Assembly (NCBI GenBank): GCA_023227645.1
Contig: JALNVJ010000020.1
Coordinates: forward strand, 1 to 14,328
Reading direction: 5' to 3'
DNA from: Bacteroidales bacterium
Lineage (GTDB): Bacteria; Bacteroidota; Bacteroidia; Bacteroidales; P3
DNA: 14,328 nucleotides
This document shows, in pieces, positions 1-7,406 of this stretch (position 1 is the stretch's first letter; each line of letters opens with the position of its first letter). The notes beneath the pieces were generated by a model. That model ran no database searches. It saw only the letters and a program-made list of their open reading frames with translations, and had not been told where the DNA came from. The position numbers and the translations under genes were made by a program.

Positions 1-258
1 AATAACTTCATCAGAAACTGGATGATATTGAATTTCTTGAAGAACTACTTTAGATTTTTGTCCATCAATGTCTAATTCAACAAAATGTGTGTCTGGAGTG
101 AATAATAATGGTTTAAAATCTGTAGCAAGTACAGAAAATCTTACTTGTTCTTCTCCTCCGTAAACAACACAAGGAACTCTACCCTCGCGACGAAGTGATT
201 TTGCATCCTTTTTCCCTACGTTCTGACGAAGAGAACCGCTCATAGATACTGTTTTCAT
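1..258 (-). CDS. rplY: 50S ribosomal protein L25 (Ctc/TL5 type), 5' part only
   Basis: Binds 5S rRNA in the large ribosomal subunit; the longer Ctc/TL5 form is also linked to stress responses. The first 86 residues are visible, and the rest lies beyond the window edge at position 1. The start MKTVSMSGSLRQNVGKKDAK and the segment with LRREGRVPCVVYGG are the hallmark N-terminal rRNA-binding part of the L25 family. The visible part also contains the conserved FKPLLFTPDTHFVELDIDG strand region and the VVLQEIQYHPVSDE segment. It lies 48 nt downstream of prs on the same strand with no promoter of its own that I can see, so it is probably co-transcribed with prs. The family assignment is firm; the full length (usually about 190-220 residues in Bacteroidetes) cannot be checked here. 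Confidence 0.93.
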   Translation of the reverse strand, partial: MKTVSMSGSLRQNVGKKDAKSLRREGRVPCVVYGGEEQVRFSVLATDFKPLLFTPDTHFVELDIDGQKSKVVLQEIQYHPVSDEVI

Positions 259-286
259 CTTTTTTATTTTTATTTATTTATTAATT

Positions 287-299
287 CCCTATTTTAGGG
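287..299 (-). other. Small hairpin between prs and rplY
   Basis: CCCTA and TAGGG form a 5-bp stem with a 3-nt loop in the 48-nt gap between prs and rplY. On the transcribed strand it is followed by an A-rich TAAATAAATAA stretch, not a T-tract, so it does not look like a full intrinsic terminator. It could pause polymerase or act as an RNA processing or stability element in the prs-rplY transcript. This reading is inferred. Confidence 0.3.
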
Positions 300-306
300 C
301 TTATTT

Positions 307-1302
307 TTAAAATTTAATAGTAACTCCTTTTTTGCTAATTGCCATTTCGTAGAAGTCTGCAATTGATTCGTTAAATTCCACTCTACGAATTGCTTCTGCA
401 AAAATAGGAGCAACAGATAAGGCTCTAATTTTAGCTGATATTTGATGTAGTGGAATTGTATCAGTAACAATAAGTTCCTCCATTAAAGAGTTTTCTATTT
501 TTTCAACAGCATCTCCACTTAATACTGCATGAGTAATCATTGCTCTAACTGATTTGGCTCCTTTTTCTAGAATAACTTGAGCTGCCTTACAAAGAGTGTT
601 TCCTGTATCAACAATATCGTCAACCAAAATAACATGTTTTCCTTTAACATCTCCAATTAATTGCATTGTGCCAATTTCGTTTGGTTTGTTTCTTTGTTTA
701 TAGCACATTACAAAGCCACAATTCAATTTTTTAGCATATTCACTTGCTCGTTTAGTTCCTCCAACATCAGGTGAAGCAAATAATACATCATCTAAATTGA
801 AACTTTCGCATGCAAGACCCCTTAAATAAGGAATAAATATTGAAGAAGCATAAAGGTGGTCAACAGGAACATTGAAAAACCCTTGTATTTGGTCAGCGTG
901 AAGATCTATAGTAATAATACGAGTAACGCCAACGGAAGTTAGTAGATCCGCAATAAGCTTTGCAGTAATTGGAACACGAGGTTTATCCTTACGGTCTTGA
1001 CGAGCAAAACCAAAGTATGGGATAACAGCGATAATTCTTTTGGCTGAAGCACGTTTTGCTGCATCAACATACATTAAAAGTTCCATTAAGTTATCTGAAG
1101 GAGCAAATGTAGATTGAATAATAAATACGTCTCTGCCTCTAATATTTTCTTCAAAAGAAGGTTGGAATTCACCATCTGCATATTGAAGAACTTGTGAGTT
1201 GCCAAGAGGTTTTCCATAAATGTTTGCAATTTCTTTTGCTAAGTATTTAGTTGCCCTACCCGAAAATATCGTAACAAGGTCTTTTGAAGTGTCGTTCTGC
1301 AT
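307..1302 (-). CDS. prs: Ribose-phosphate pyrophosphokinase (PRPP synthetase)
   Basis: Makes 5-phosphoribosyl-1-diphosphate from ribose 5-phosphate and ATP, the precursor for purine, pyrimidine, histidine, tryptophan and NAD synthesis in the cytosol. At 331 residues it is slightly longer than the usual 310-320 for class I enzymes, because of a short N-terminal extension. Visible motifs are the flexible-loop region VIPYFGFARQDRK (about 93-105) with its ATP-contacting Arg-Gln pair, the metal-binding DLHADQIQGFF (133-143) containing the conserved His, and the ribose 5-phosphate/PRPP-binding loop VDDIVDTGNTL (227-237). The ATG at 1302 lies 34 nt downstream of a -7 box. It leads into rplY, the same pairing seen in many bacteria. 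Function is very secure. Confidence 0.97.
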   Translation of the reverse strand: MQNDTSKDLVTIFSGRATKYLAKEIANIYGKPLGNSQVLQYADGEFQPSFEENIRGRDVFIIQSTFAPSDNLMELLMYVDAAKRASAKRIIAVIPYFGFARQDRKDKPRVPITAKLIADLLTSVGVTRIITIDLHADQIQGFFNVPVDHLYASSIFIPYLRGLACESFNLDDVLFASPDVGGTKRASEYAKKLNCGFVMCYKQRNKPNEIGTMQLIGDVKGKHVILVDDIVDTGNTLCKAAQVILEKGAKSVRAMITHAVLSGDAVEKIENSLMEELIVTDTIPLHQISAKIRALSVAPIFAEAIRRVEFNESIADFYEMAISKKGVTIKF

Positions 1303-1336
1303 GATTTATGCTTAAATTATTTCTGATTTGAGGGTG

Positions 1337-1344
1337 CAAAGTTA
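1337..1344 (-). promoter_or_regulatory. Bacteroidetes-type -7 box upstream of prs
   Basis: Read on the minus strand, 1344-1337 is TAACTTTG, a full match to the TAnnTTTG -7 consensus of the Bacteroidetes primary sigma factor. It ends 34 nt before the prs ATG. Where the -33 TTG would be expected there is only a run of T, so the upstream element is weak. It lies back to back with the tRNA-Leu promoter, making 1303-1440 a divergent promoter region. Confidence 0.6.
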
Positions 1345-1382
1345 GTGAAGAATATTTGAATAGAAAAAAAAATCGATGTTTA

Positions 1383-1413
1383 TTTGCAGAAAAAGAAAAT
1401 ATTACTACCTTTG
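1383..1413 (+). promoter_or_regulatory. Bacteroidetes-type promoter for tRNA-Leu
   Basis: TTTG at 1383-1386 and TACCTTTG at 1406-1413 are separated by 19 nt, an exact fit to the Bacteroidetes -33/-7 arrangement. Transcription should begin near 1420, giving a leader of about 20 nt before the mature tRNA at 1441. That leader contains a small CTATC/GATAG hairpin (about 1419-1432) that may be removed by RNase P. Confidence 0.75.
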
Positions 1414-1440
1414 CAAACCTATCTAAGGATAGAAAGATTT

Positions 1441-1524
1441 GCATCAGTGGCGGAATTGGTAGACGCGCTAGACTCAAAATCTAGTGAGGTAACACTCGTG
1501 CCGGTTCGATTCCGGCCTGATGTA
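1441..1524 (+). tRNA. tRNA-Leu, anticodon CAA
   Basis: All arms of a class II tRNA can be folded. The acceptor stem is GCATCAG (1441-1447) with CTGATGT (1517-1523), the first pair being G-T, followed by discriminator A at 1524. The anticodon stem is CTAGA (1468-1472) with TCTAG (1480-1484), closing the loop CTCAAAA with anticodon CAA at 1475-1477, which reads UUG. A long variable arm (about 1485-1499) with a short GAG/CTC stem is typical of leucine tRNAs. The T arm is GCCGG-TTCGATT-CCGGC (1500-1516). The 3' CCA is not encoded and would be added after transcription. Confidence 0.97.
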
Positions 1525-1527
1525 CAA

Positions 1528-1562
1528 AAGAAAAGGATCTATATTTTATAGATCCTTTTCTT
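1528..1562. terminator. Bidirectional intrinsic terminator between tRNA-Leu and the barrel gene
   Basis: A perfect 16-bp inverted repeat (1528-1543 with 1547-1562, core GGATCTATA/TATAGATCC) has a 3-nt loop. It is followed by TTGTTTT on the plus strand and bounded by A-rich sequence that reads as a T-rich tail on the minus strand. It lies 3 nt after the tRNA and 27 nt after the stop of the minus-strand barrel gene, so it can end both convergent transcripts. Confidence 0.85.
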
Positions 1563-1589
1563 GTTTTATGTAATTGAGAGAAAATCGTA

Positions 1590-2156
1590 TTATCCTATCA
1601 TATTAAACAAACAGCCAATATAAACTCTTAGTCCAGAGTTGAAAATTTCATTTGTAGGAGAAAGTAAATAATCAAATTTCATACTTAGATTAGCTTTTTT
1701 TGAAATAGCATATTCAAAAGAAAGAAAAGGGGATATAATTAATGAGCTTTCTTTCCGCCAAAAGACTATATCAGGAACTCTTATTTCTTTATTGTTTTTG
1801 ATAATATCCATTTGTTTATTAACAGCTCCTCCAAAAGTTAAACCAATAATAAGATTAGTTTTCTTTTTATTATAGAATATAAATTCTCCCAAAACACCTC
1901 CCCAACCAATAGAATAGAAACTCCCATCATTTTTAAATTCTGAACTACTACCATAGCCCTCCGTACCTATCCTAAGATAGTTATTTAGTTTAAATGAGAG
2001 TTTCCCTCCAAGCCCATAAGATAAATCATTAATATTATTAAGGTAACCTGAATGAAAATACATCCCTCCAATTAATTTGGATTGATTATTATCTTGAGCA
2101 TTAAGGAATATGGAAGAAGTCAAAAGTAGGATAAGAGTCAAAAGTTTTAGTTTCAT
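1590..2156 (-). CDS. Small outer-membrane beta-barrel protein (porin-like, unknown function)
   Basis: A 188-residue exported protein. The first 20 residues form a clear signal peptide (two Lys near the start, a Leu-rich core, SIFLNA before QDNN), with cleavage predicted after Ala20. The mature part shows the alternating pattern of amphipathic strands with short turns, such as the glycine-rich YGLGGKLSFKLNNYLRIGTEGYG and the later SLIISPFLSFEYAISKKANLSMKFDYLL region, consistent with an 8-stranded barrel of the outer-membrane beta-barrel superfamily. The C-terminus (YIGCLFNMIG) does not end in the usual aromatic residue but has one nearby. No specific function can be given. It lies 34 nt downstream of mscL with no clear promoter between them, so it may be read from the mscL promoter, and its transcript ends at the hairpin shared with tRNA-Leu. 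Confidence 0.75.
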   Translation of the reverse strand: MKLKLLTLILLLTSSIFLNAQDNNQSKLIGGMYFHSGYLNNINDLSYGLGGKLSFKLNNYLRIGTEGYGSSSEFKNDGSFYSIGWGGVLGEFIFYNKKKTNLIIGLTFGGAVNKQMDIIKNNKEIRVPDIVFWRKESSLIISPFLSFEYAISKKANLSMKFDYLLSPTNEIFNSGLRVYIGCLFNMIG

Positions 2157-2190
2157 ATAATGTAGTTCTATATATAAATAGAAACCCTTT

Positions 2191-2598
2191 TTATTTGTTT
2201 TTTAATAGGTCTCTAATTTCTGTCAACAGAATTTCTTCTTTTGTAGGACCAACTGGAGTTTTTACTTCTTCAGCTTTTTCTTCTTTTTTCTTTGCAGCAT
2301 TAAGAAGCTTAATTACCATAAAGATAGAGAAAGCAATAATTATGAAATCAAATGCTACCTGAATGAAATTGCCATAATTTATTGTAACTGCAGGAACATC
2401 CCCAACAGCATCCTTTAACAGAAATTTTAAGTCAGTGAAATTTACCCCTCCAACTAATAATCCAATTGGAGGCATAATAATATCACTTACAATTGAAGTG
2501 ATTATCTTTCCAAAAGCTGCTCCAATAACAATACCTACTGCCATATCAATGGCATTTCCTTTAATGGCAAAGGATTTAAACTCGTTTAATAATTTCAT
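2191..2598 (-). CDS. mscL: Large-conductance mechanosensitive channel
   Basis: Homopentameric inner-membrane channel that opens when membrane tension rises under hypo-osmotic shock and releases solutes. At 135 residues it has the family's usual length. Order of parts: N-terminal amphipathic helix (MKLLNEFKSFAIKGN), pore-lining TM1 (about 16-43, with the characteristic DMAVGIVIGAAFGKI small-residue pattern and a PPIG end), periplasmic loop (44-72), TM2 (about 75-97), then a charged C-terminal bundle helix ending EILLTEIRDLLKNK. I chose the ATG at 2598 over an in-frame ATG at 2640. The shorter form begins exactly where the family begins, and the -7 box at 2638-2645 overlaps the longer start. 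It is followed closely by the barrel gene. Confidence 0.95.
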   Translation of the reverse strand: MKLLNEFKSFAIKGNAIDMAVGIVIGAAFGKIITSIVSDIIMPPIGLLVGGVNFTDLKFLLKDAVGDVPAVTINYGNFIQVAFDFIIIAFSIFMVIKLLNAAKKKEEKAEEVKTPVGPTKEEILLTEIRDLLKNK

Positions 2599-2637
2599 TG
2601 TAATCTTTTTTAGGTTATTTAATAAATGGATTAGGAG

Positions 2638-2667
2638 CAAAGATAATTATAATATTTTAATTACAAA
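2638..2667 (-). promoter_or_regulatory. Bacteroidetes-type promoter for mscL
   Basis: On the minus strand TTTG (2667-2664) and TATCTTTG (2645-2638) are separated by 18 nt, close to the -33/-7 consensus spacing. The -7 box lies 39 nt before the chosen mscL ATG. The -33 element falls inside the T-tract of the terminator of the upstream pyruvate:ferredoxin oxidoreductase gene, so the end of one unit and the start of the next share sequence. Confidence 0.6.
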
Positions 2668-2697
2668 AAAAGCTGCCCTATTTTAATGGGGCAGCTT
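2664..2697 (-). terminator. Intrinsic terminator of the PFOR gene
   Basis: AAGCTGCCC (2670-2678) pairs perfectly with GGGCAGCTT (2689-2697) around a 10-nt loop. On the minus strand the stem runs straight into seven T. It begins 22 nt after the PFOR stop codon. This is a textbook rho-independent terminator. Confidence 0.92.
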
Positions 2698-2719
2698 AAG
2701 AGTGTTATTTTATATTGGA

Positions 2720-5700
2720 TTATTTATTCCAATCTTGGTTAGCCATTCTTTTGTAAGAATTGTAACGCCATAGAGCATTTTCTTGAGACAAGCGGAATAA
2801 CTCATCTGCATCTTTAGGGAATGCTTTCTTCAATGAGCTATAGCGAACTTCTCCATCAATAAAGGATTGGAATTTACTCCAATCAGGTTCTTTAGAGTCA
2901 AGAATAAAAGGATTTTCTCCCTTATCTGCCAATTCTGGATTGTATCTCCATAAATGCCAATATCCACATTCAACTGCACGTTTTCCTTCTTCTTGAGTCT
3001 TACCCATTCCAAGTTTTAAACCGTGGTTAATACATGGTGCATAAGCAATAATTAGAGAAGGTCCGTTATAAGCCTCAGCTTCTTTAATTACCTTTAAGTA
3101 TTGAGCTTGGTTAGATCCAATAGAAACTTGTGCAACATATACATAACCATAAGTTGTAGCTATCATTCCAAGGTCTTTTTTACGAATACGTTTTCCTGAA
3201 GCAGCAAATTTTGCAATTGCTCCAACTGGAGTAGCCTTTGATGCTTGTCCACCTGTATTTGAGTAAACTTCAGTATCCATAACTAAGATATTAACGTTTT
3301 CGCCTGATGCCATTACATGATCAAGTCCACCGTAGCCAATATCATAAGCCCAACCGTCTCCTCCGAAAATCCATTGTGATTTTTTAACAATAAATTGACG
3401 GTTGTCGTAAATTCCTTTGCAGATATCACAACCACAAGCTTCCAATGTAGGAACTAATCTATCGTAAACTTGTTGTGTGATTTCAGCATTTTCACGATTA
3501 TCTATCCATAATTGGAATAGTAGTTTTTGATCTGCAGTGCAAGAAGAGCAACTTAGACCTTCAATCATAAGGTTTCCTACTCTATCTCTCATAAGTTTAG
3601 TTGCAGTGTGCATTCCTAAACCAAATTCTGCATTATCTTCAAATAAAGAGTTAGCCCAAGCTGGTCCTTTACCCTTTGCATTTGTTGTATAAGGCATTGA
3701 TGGGCATGAACCACCATAAATTGAAGAACATCCTGTTGCATTTGCAACCATCATTCTATCTCCAAATAATTGAGTGATTAGTTTAATATATGGTGTTTCT
3801 CCACAACCAGCACAAGCTCCTGAGAACTCAAATAATGGTTGAGCAAATTGAGAATTCTTAATATTCTTAGTAATATCAACTAATTCAGCTTTATTAGAAA
3901 CTTCTTTTGAAATTATATCCCAACGTTTAGCCTCTGCTATTTGAGAAGCAAGTGGTTGAAGAACTAAAGCTTTTGTTTTCGCTGGGCATACATCAACGCA
4001 GTTGCCACAGCCAGTACAATCAAGAGCACTTACTTGCATACGGAATTGAAGACCTTCAAATTCTTTTCCAGTTGCTTTTAGTGTTTTAGTGTCGTTTGGT
4101 AATTTTGCTAATTCATCTTCATTTATAAGAAAAGGACGAATTGCTGCATGTGGACAAACATAAGAACATTGGTTACATTGAATACAATTATCTGAAATCC
4201 ATTCTGGAATATGAGAAGCTATACCTCTTTTTTCATACTGTGAAGTTCCACAAGGGAATGTACCGTTTTCTCTACCAGTAAATGCAGATACAGGAAGAAT
4301 ATCACCTTCTTGAGCATTGATAATATCAACAACATTTTTGATAAATTCTGGACGATTACTATCTGTTTCGTGACTAGAAGAACTAGCTTCATTTGCCCAT
4401 TCCTTCTTAACTTCAACCTTAGTAATATCTGATCCACGTTCAACAGCTGCATAGTTCATTTTAACTATGTTTTCACCTTTCTTTCCGTATGATTTATCAA
4501 TAGCTTTCTTCATTTGACTTACTGCTAATTCGTAAGGAATTACGTTAGCAATTTTGAAGAACGCTGATTGAAGAATAGTATTTGTTCTATTTCCCAAACC
4601 AATTTCTTCTGCAATCTTTGTAGCGTCAATGATATAGAAATTAATATTCTTTTCAGCTAGTATTTTTCTAATTTTAGAAGGAAGATTCTTAACAGTATCA
4701 TCTGCATTGTGAATAGAATTTAAAAGGAAGGTGCCATTAGGTTTAATTCCCTTTAATATCTCATACATATTTAAGTAAGGAAATACGTGGCAAGCTACAA
4801 AATCAGGAGTAGTTACCAAATATGGTGAGCGTATTGGACTGTCACCAAAACGAAGGTGAGAACAAGTGAAACCACCTGATTTCTTACTATCGTATGCAAA
4901 GTATGCTTGACAATATTTATCGGTATTATCTCCAATAATTTTAATTGAGTTCTTATTTGCTCCAACAGTACCGTCAGCACCTAAACCATAGAACTTAGCT
5001 TCGAAAGTTCCTTCTGTATCCATTGAAATTTCTGGAAGAACAGGTAGGGAGTGGAAGGTAACATCATCAACAATACCAACAGTGAATTGGTTCTTTGGAG
5101 TAGAAGATTTTAAGTTTTCAATAATAGAGATAACTTGTGCTGGAGTAGTGTCTTTTGAAGATAAGCCATAACGACCACCAATAATCATTGGACGAACTTT
5201 CTTGTTGTTGAATAGTTCAACTACGTCAAGATATAATGGATCTCCATTAGCACCTGGTTCTTTTGTGCGGTCTAAAACACAGATATTTTTAACCGATTGA
5301 GGGAATATATTGAAGAAGTATTTAGGAGAGAAAGGGCGATATAGGTGAACAGAAATTAATCCTACTTTTTCACCTTTCTTAGCTAAATAATCAATTGTTT
5401 CTTTTATAGTGTCGCAAACAGAACCCATTGCAACAATAACGTTTTCAGCATCCTTTGGTCCATAATATTCAAAAGGTTTATGTTCACGACCCGTGATTTT
5501 ACCAACCTCTTGCATATAGTTATTAACAATATCAGGAATTGCATCATAGAAAGGATTTGCTGCTTCTCTTGCTTGGAAGAACACATCAGGGTTTTGAGCT
5601 GTTCCACGAGTTACTGGATGTTCTGGATTAAGAGCATTTTCTCTAAAAGCTTTAAGAGCATCTTGGTCAATAAGTCCAGCCATTTCGTCTGTAGAAATGG

Positions 5701-6259
5701 TCTCAATTTTTTGTATTTCGTGAGATGTTCTAAAGCCATCAAAGAAGTGCATAAAAGGAATTCGAGCTCTGATTGCACTAAGATGAGCAACACCAGCCAA
5801 ATCCATTGCTTCTTGAACTGAATTTGAAGCTAACATTGCAAAACCTGTTTGACGGCAAGCGTAAACGTCTGAATGATCTCCAAAGATAGAAAGAGCTTGA
5901 GATGCAAGCGTACGTGCTGTAACATGAAAAACTGAAGGGAGAAGTTCTCCAGCAATCTTATACATATTAGGGATCATTAATAATAATCCTTGAGAAGCTG
6001 TATAAGTACTTGAAAGAACACCAGCTTGAAGTGAACCGTGTAATGCTCCAGCTGCTCCAGCCTCAGATTGCAATTCTACTAATTTTACTTCCTCCCCAAA
6101 TATGTTTTTTCTGCCGTTAGCTGACCATTCGTCAACGTATTCAGCCATAGGTGAAGAAGGAGTGATAGGATAAATAGCCGCACATTCGCTGAACATGTAT
6201 GCAACATGAGCAGCAGCTTGGTTACCATCGCAAGTCAAAAATTTCTTTTCTTTTGCCAT
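2720..6259 (-). CDS. nifJ: Pyruvate:ferredoxin (flavodoxin) oxidoreductase, single-chain homodimeric type
   Basis: Oxidises pyruvate with CoA to acetyl-CoA and CO2, passing two electrons to ferredoxin in the cytosol; central to anaerobic carbon metabolism. At 1179 residues it is full length. Domains in order: pyrimidine-binding TPP domain with YPITPSSPMAEYVD near the N-terminus; transketolase C-like and CoA-related domains; EKR region around 430-600; a two-cluster ferredoxin domain with CIQCNQCSYVCP (from about 690) and CTGCGNCVDVCP (from about 747); then the proximal-cluster CAGCGETPY (about 813) and GCSSIYGG. The TPP/Mg motif GDGWAYDIGYGG (about 968) is followed by NTGGQASKATP. The extra C-terminal cysteine expected for the proximal cluster is present in APCINHG. 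No break or missing ligand is seen. It stands alone, with its own promoter and terminator. The symbol nifJ is the conventional one and does not imply nitrogen fixation; por or ydbK are equivalents. Confidence 0.97.
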   Translation of the reverse strand: MAKEKKFLTCDGNQAAAHVAYMFSECAAIYPITPSSPMAEYVDEWSANGRKNIFGEEVKLVELQSEAGAAGALHGSLQAGVLSSTYTASQGLLLMIPNMYKIAGELLPSVFHVTARTLASQALSIFGDHSDVYACRQTGFAMLASNSVQEAMDLAGVAHLSAIRARIPFMHFFDGFRTSHEIQKIETISTDEMAGLIDQDALKAFRENALNPEHPVTRGTAQNPDVFFQAREAANPFYDAIPDIVNNYMQEVGKITGREHKPFEYYGPKDAENVIVAMGSVCDTIKETIDYLAKKGEKVGLISVHLYRPFSPKYFFNIFPQSVKNICVLDRTKEPGANGDPLYLDVVELFNNKKVRPMIIGGRYGLSSKDTTPAQVISIIENLKSSTPKNQFTVGIVDDVTFHSLPVLPEISMDTEGTFEAKFYGLGADGTVGANKNSIKIIGDNTDKYCQAYFAYDSKKSGGFTCSHLRFGDSPIRSPYLVTTPDFVACHVFPYLNMYEILKGIKPNGTFLLNSIHNADDTVKNLPSKIRKILAEKNINFYIIDATKIAEEIGLGNRTNTILQSAFFKIANVIPYELAVSQMKKAIDKSYGKKGENIVKMNYAAVERGSDITKVEVKKEWANEASSSSHETDSNRPEFIKNVVDIINAQEGDILPVSAFTGRENGTFPCGTSQYEKRGIASHIPEWISDNCIQCNQCSYVCPHAAIRPFLINEDELAKLPNDTKTLKATGKEFEGLQFRMQVSALDCTGCGNCVDVCPAKTKALVLQPLASQIAEAKRWDIISKEVSNKAELVDITKNIKNSQFAQPLFEFSGACAGCGETPYIKLITQLFGDRMMVANATGCSSIYGGSCPSMPYTTNAKGKGPAWANSLFEDNAEFGLGMHTATKLMRDRVGNLMIEGLSCSSCTADQKLLFQLWIDNRENAEITQQVYDRLVPTLEACGCDICKGIYDNRQFIVKKSQWIFGGDGWAYDIGYGGLDHVMASGENVNILVMDTEVYSNTGGQASKATPVGAIAKFAASGKRIRKKDLGMIATTYGYVYVAQVSIGSNQAQYLKVIKEAEAYNGPSLIIAYAPCINHGLKLGMGKTQEEGKRAVECGYWHLWRYNPELADKGENPFILDSKEPDWSKFQSFIDGEVRYSSLKKAFPKDADELFRLSQENALWRYNSYKRMANQDWNK

Positions 6260-6326
6260 TTCTTTTGATTTTATAAGTGTTTGAATAAAATTCTTTTAAC
6301 GTGAAATCATTCATTATTTCAGCTTG

Positions 6327-6334
6327 CAAAAATA
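6327..6334 (-). promoter_or_regulatory. Candidate -7 box upstream of PFOR
   Basis: On the minus strand 6334-6327 reads TATTTTTG, matching TAnnTTTG, and ends 67 nt before the PFOR ATG. No good -33 TTG is seen at the right distance. It is a plausible promoter, supported by the absence of another candidate in the gap. Confidence 0.5.
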
Positions 6335-6360
6335 CAACAATTATATTGAAGAAAAAACTA

Positions 6361-6396
6361 ATAAAAGAAGAATTATTTATTTGAGAATTCTTTTAT
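6361..6396 (-). terminator. Weak AT-rich hairpin, possible terminator of the hydrolase gene
   Basis: ATAAAAGAA (6361-6369) pairs perfectly with TTCTTTTAT (6388-6396) over an 18-nt loop. On the minus strand it is followed by TTAGTTTTTTC. It lies about 110 nt after the alpha/beta hydrolase stop and just upstream of the PFOR -7 box. The stem has almost no G-C pairs, so termination would be inefficient. The rest of the 6260-6508 gap shows nothing I can identify. Confidence 0.3.
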
Positions 6397-6508
6397 TTAG
6401 AAATAAACTATATAGATTAGGGGTTTATTCCTGCTATATGTCTATTCAATGATAAGCGATATACCTGTCTTGCGGAGGTTAAATATTAATTGTATTTAGT
6501 TGATAAAC

Positions 6509-7276
6509 TTATTCTTGGGTAAAATATAGTATTTCCTTTAGTAGAAATGCAGGGTTGTCAACATGTATCAAATGCCCAGATTTAGGAACAGTAATAATCT
6601 TGGAGTTTTTAAATTTTTCCTTTAATGTAATAATATCCTCATCTCTAATATAATTTGAATTTTCTCCTCTAAGAATAAGAGTCGGGATATTGGTTTCTGA
6701 AATTTCTACCTCTTGCATAACTTTTTCAGCCTCCCTTGCCAGCATAGGCATATTGGATTTCCATTGAAGCGTTTTCTTATTATATTCTACGTTTTTCAAA
6801 ATCACAGCTACCATATCCTTCTCAATTCCATTATCCAGAAAGTGATTTCTGAAATTTCTAATATCCTTAAAGTCGGAAGGGTTGGTTTGAGAAAGAAGAG
6901 ATGTAAAGAGGTCTCTTTCTGGGTTTCTCTCATATAAACGAAAATGTATATCGATTAATATTAAAGATTTATAATAGTCTGGATTTTTATCCACCATCTT
7001 CATAGCTATTTTTCCCCCCATAGAATGGGCAAGTAGAATTGGGTCTTCAAAGCCTTGTGTAAGGGAAAATGAATACATAATTTCTGCCATTTCATCAAAT
7101 GAAAAATCCTCAGTATGGAAGCTCCTACCATGGTTTGGCAAGTCAGGCACAATAACATTAAAGCCTTGCTCTGATAAAAATTTAGCTACCGACATCCAAT
7201 GGTCACTTAGTCCTAACCATCCGTGAAGAATAATAATTGGTTGCCCTTGTCCGTATTGTCTAAAGAAAAACTCCAT
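6509..7276 (-). CDS. Alpha/beta-fold hydrolase (YbfF-like esterase)
   Basis: A cytosolic serine hydrolase of 255 residues without a signal peptide. The oxyanion-hole motif HGWLG is at 18-22, the nucleophile elbow LAHSMGG places the catalytic Ser at residue 85, and SGHLIHVDNP near the C-terminus supplies the catalytic His at 235. VPDLPNHGRS (43-52) is the typical strand-loop of this group, and LRGENSNYI near residue 205 resembles the YbfF/epoxide-hydrolase-like esterases. A lid of helices spans about 115-185. The substrate cannot be deduced; YbfF relatives cleave short-chain acyl esters and acyl-CoA, and Bacteroidetes copies are annotated only as alpha/beta hydrolase. It is divergent from rnfA and separated from PFOR by 250 bp, so it is probably monocistronic. 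Confidence 0.88.
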   Translation of the reverse strand: MEFFFRQYGQGQPIIILHGWLGLSDHWMSVAKFLSEQGFNVIVPDLPNHGRSFHTEDFSFDEMAEIMYSFSLTQGFEDPILLAHSMGGKIAMKMVDKNPDYYKSLILIDIHFRLYERNPERDLFTSLLSQTNPSDFKDIRNFRNHFLDNGIEKDMVAVILKNVEYNKKTLQWKSNMPMLAREAEKVMQEVEISETNIPTLILRGENSNYIRDEDIITLKEKFKNSKIITVPKSGHLIHVDNPAFLLKEILYFTQE

Positions 7277-7319
7277 TTTTATTATTTGATTTTATTCAAT
7301 ATTCTTATTGTATTAAATG

Positions 7320-7327
7320 CAAAATTA
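7320..7327 (-). promoter_or_regulatory. -7 box upstream of the alpha/beta hydrolase
   Basis: On the minus strand 7327-7320 reads TAATTTTG, a TAnnTTTG match ending 43 nt before the hydrolase ATG. No TTG is present at the -33 position. It lies 21 nt from the rnfA -33 box, so the two promoters fire away from each other from the same short region. Confidence 0.5.
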
Positions 7328-7348
7328 AAAAAAATATGGAAGATATCC

Positions 7349-7379
7349 TTTGATAGGTTGTAAATTTTAATTAGTTTTG
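7349..7379 (+). promoter_or_regulatory. Bacteroidetes-type promoter for the rnfA-GT unit
   Basis: TTTG at 7349-7352 and TAGTTTTG at 7372-7379 are separated by 19 nt, an exact consensus arrangement, and the -7 box ends 27 nt before the rnfA ATG. This promoter shows that rnfA is the first gene of its transcript here, not the tail of an rnf operon. Confidence 0.75.
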
Positions 7380-7406
7380 CATCTTCAAATATAAAGTTCT
7401 TCAACT

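Noticed and set aside
1256..1477. 73-residue minus-strand open frame
   Set aside because: Covers part of tRNA-Leu, two divergent promoters and the prs start; no family resemblance.
2599..2640. Longer mscL start (14 extra residues from the ATG at 2640)
   Set aside because: The extension is outside the family and overlaps the -7 box; the ATG at 2598 matches the conserved N-terminus.
5480..5821. 113-residue open frame on the plus strand inside PFOR
   Set aside because: Lies wholly antisense to a strongly conserved PFOR coding region, has a composition of a reverse-frame shadow and no promoter or recognisable motif.
6397..6508. Possible small RNA in the hydrolase-PFOR gap
   Set aside because: No convincing stem, promoter or known RNA motif could be recognised; only an AT-rich hairpin nearby is listed.
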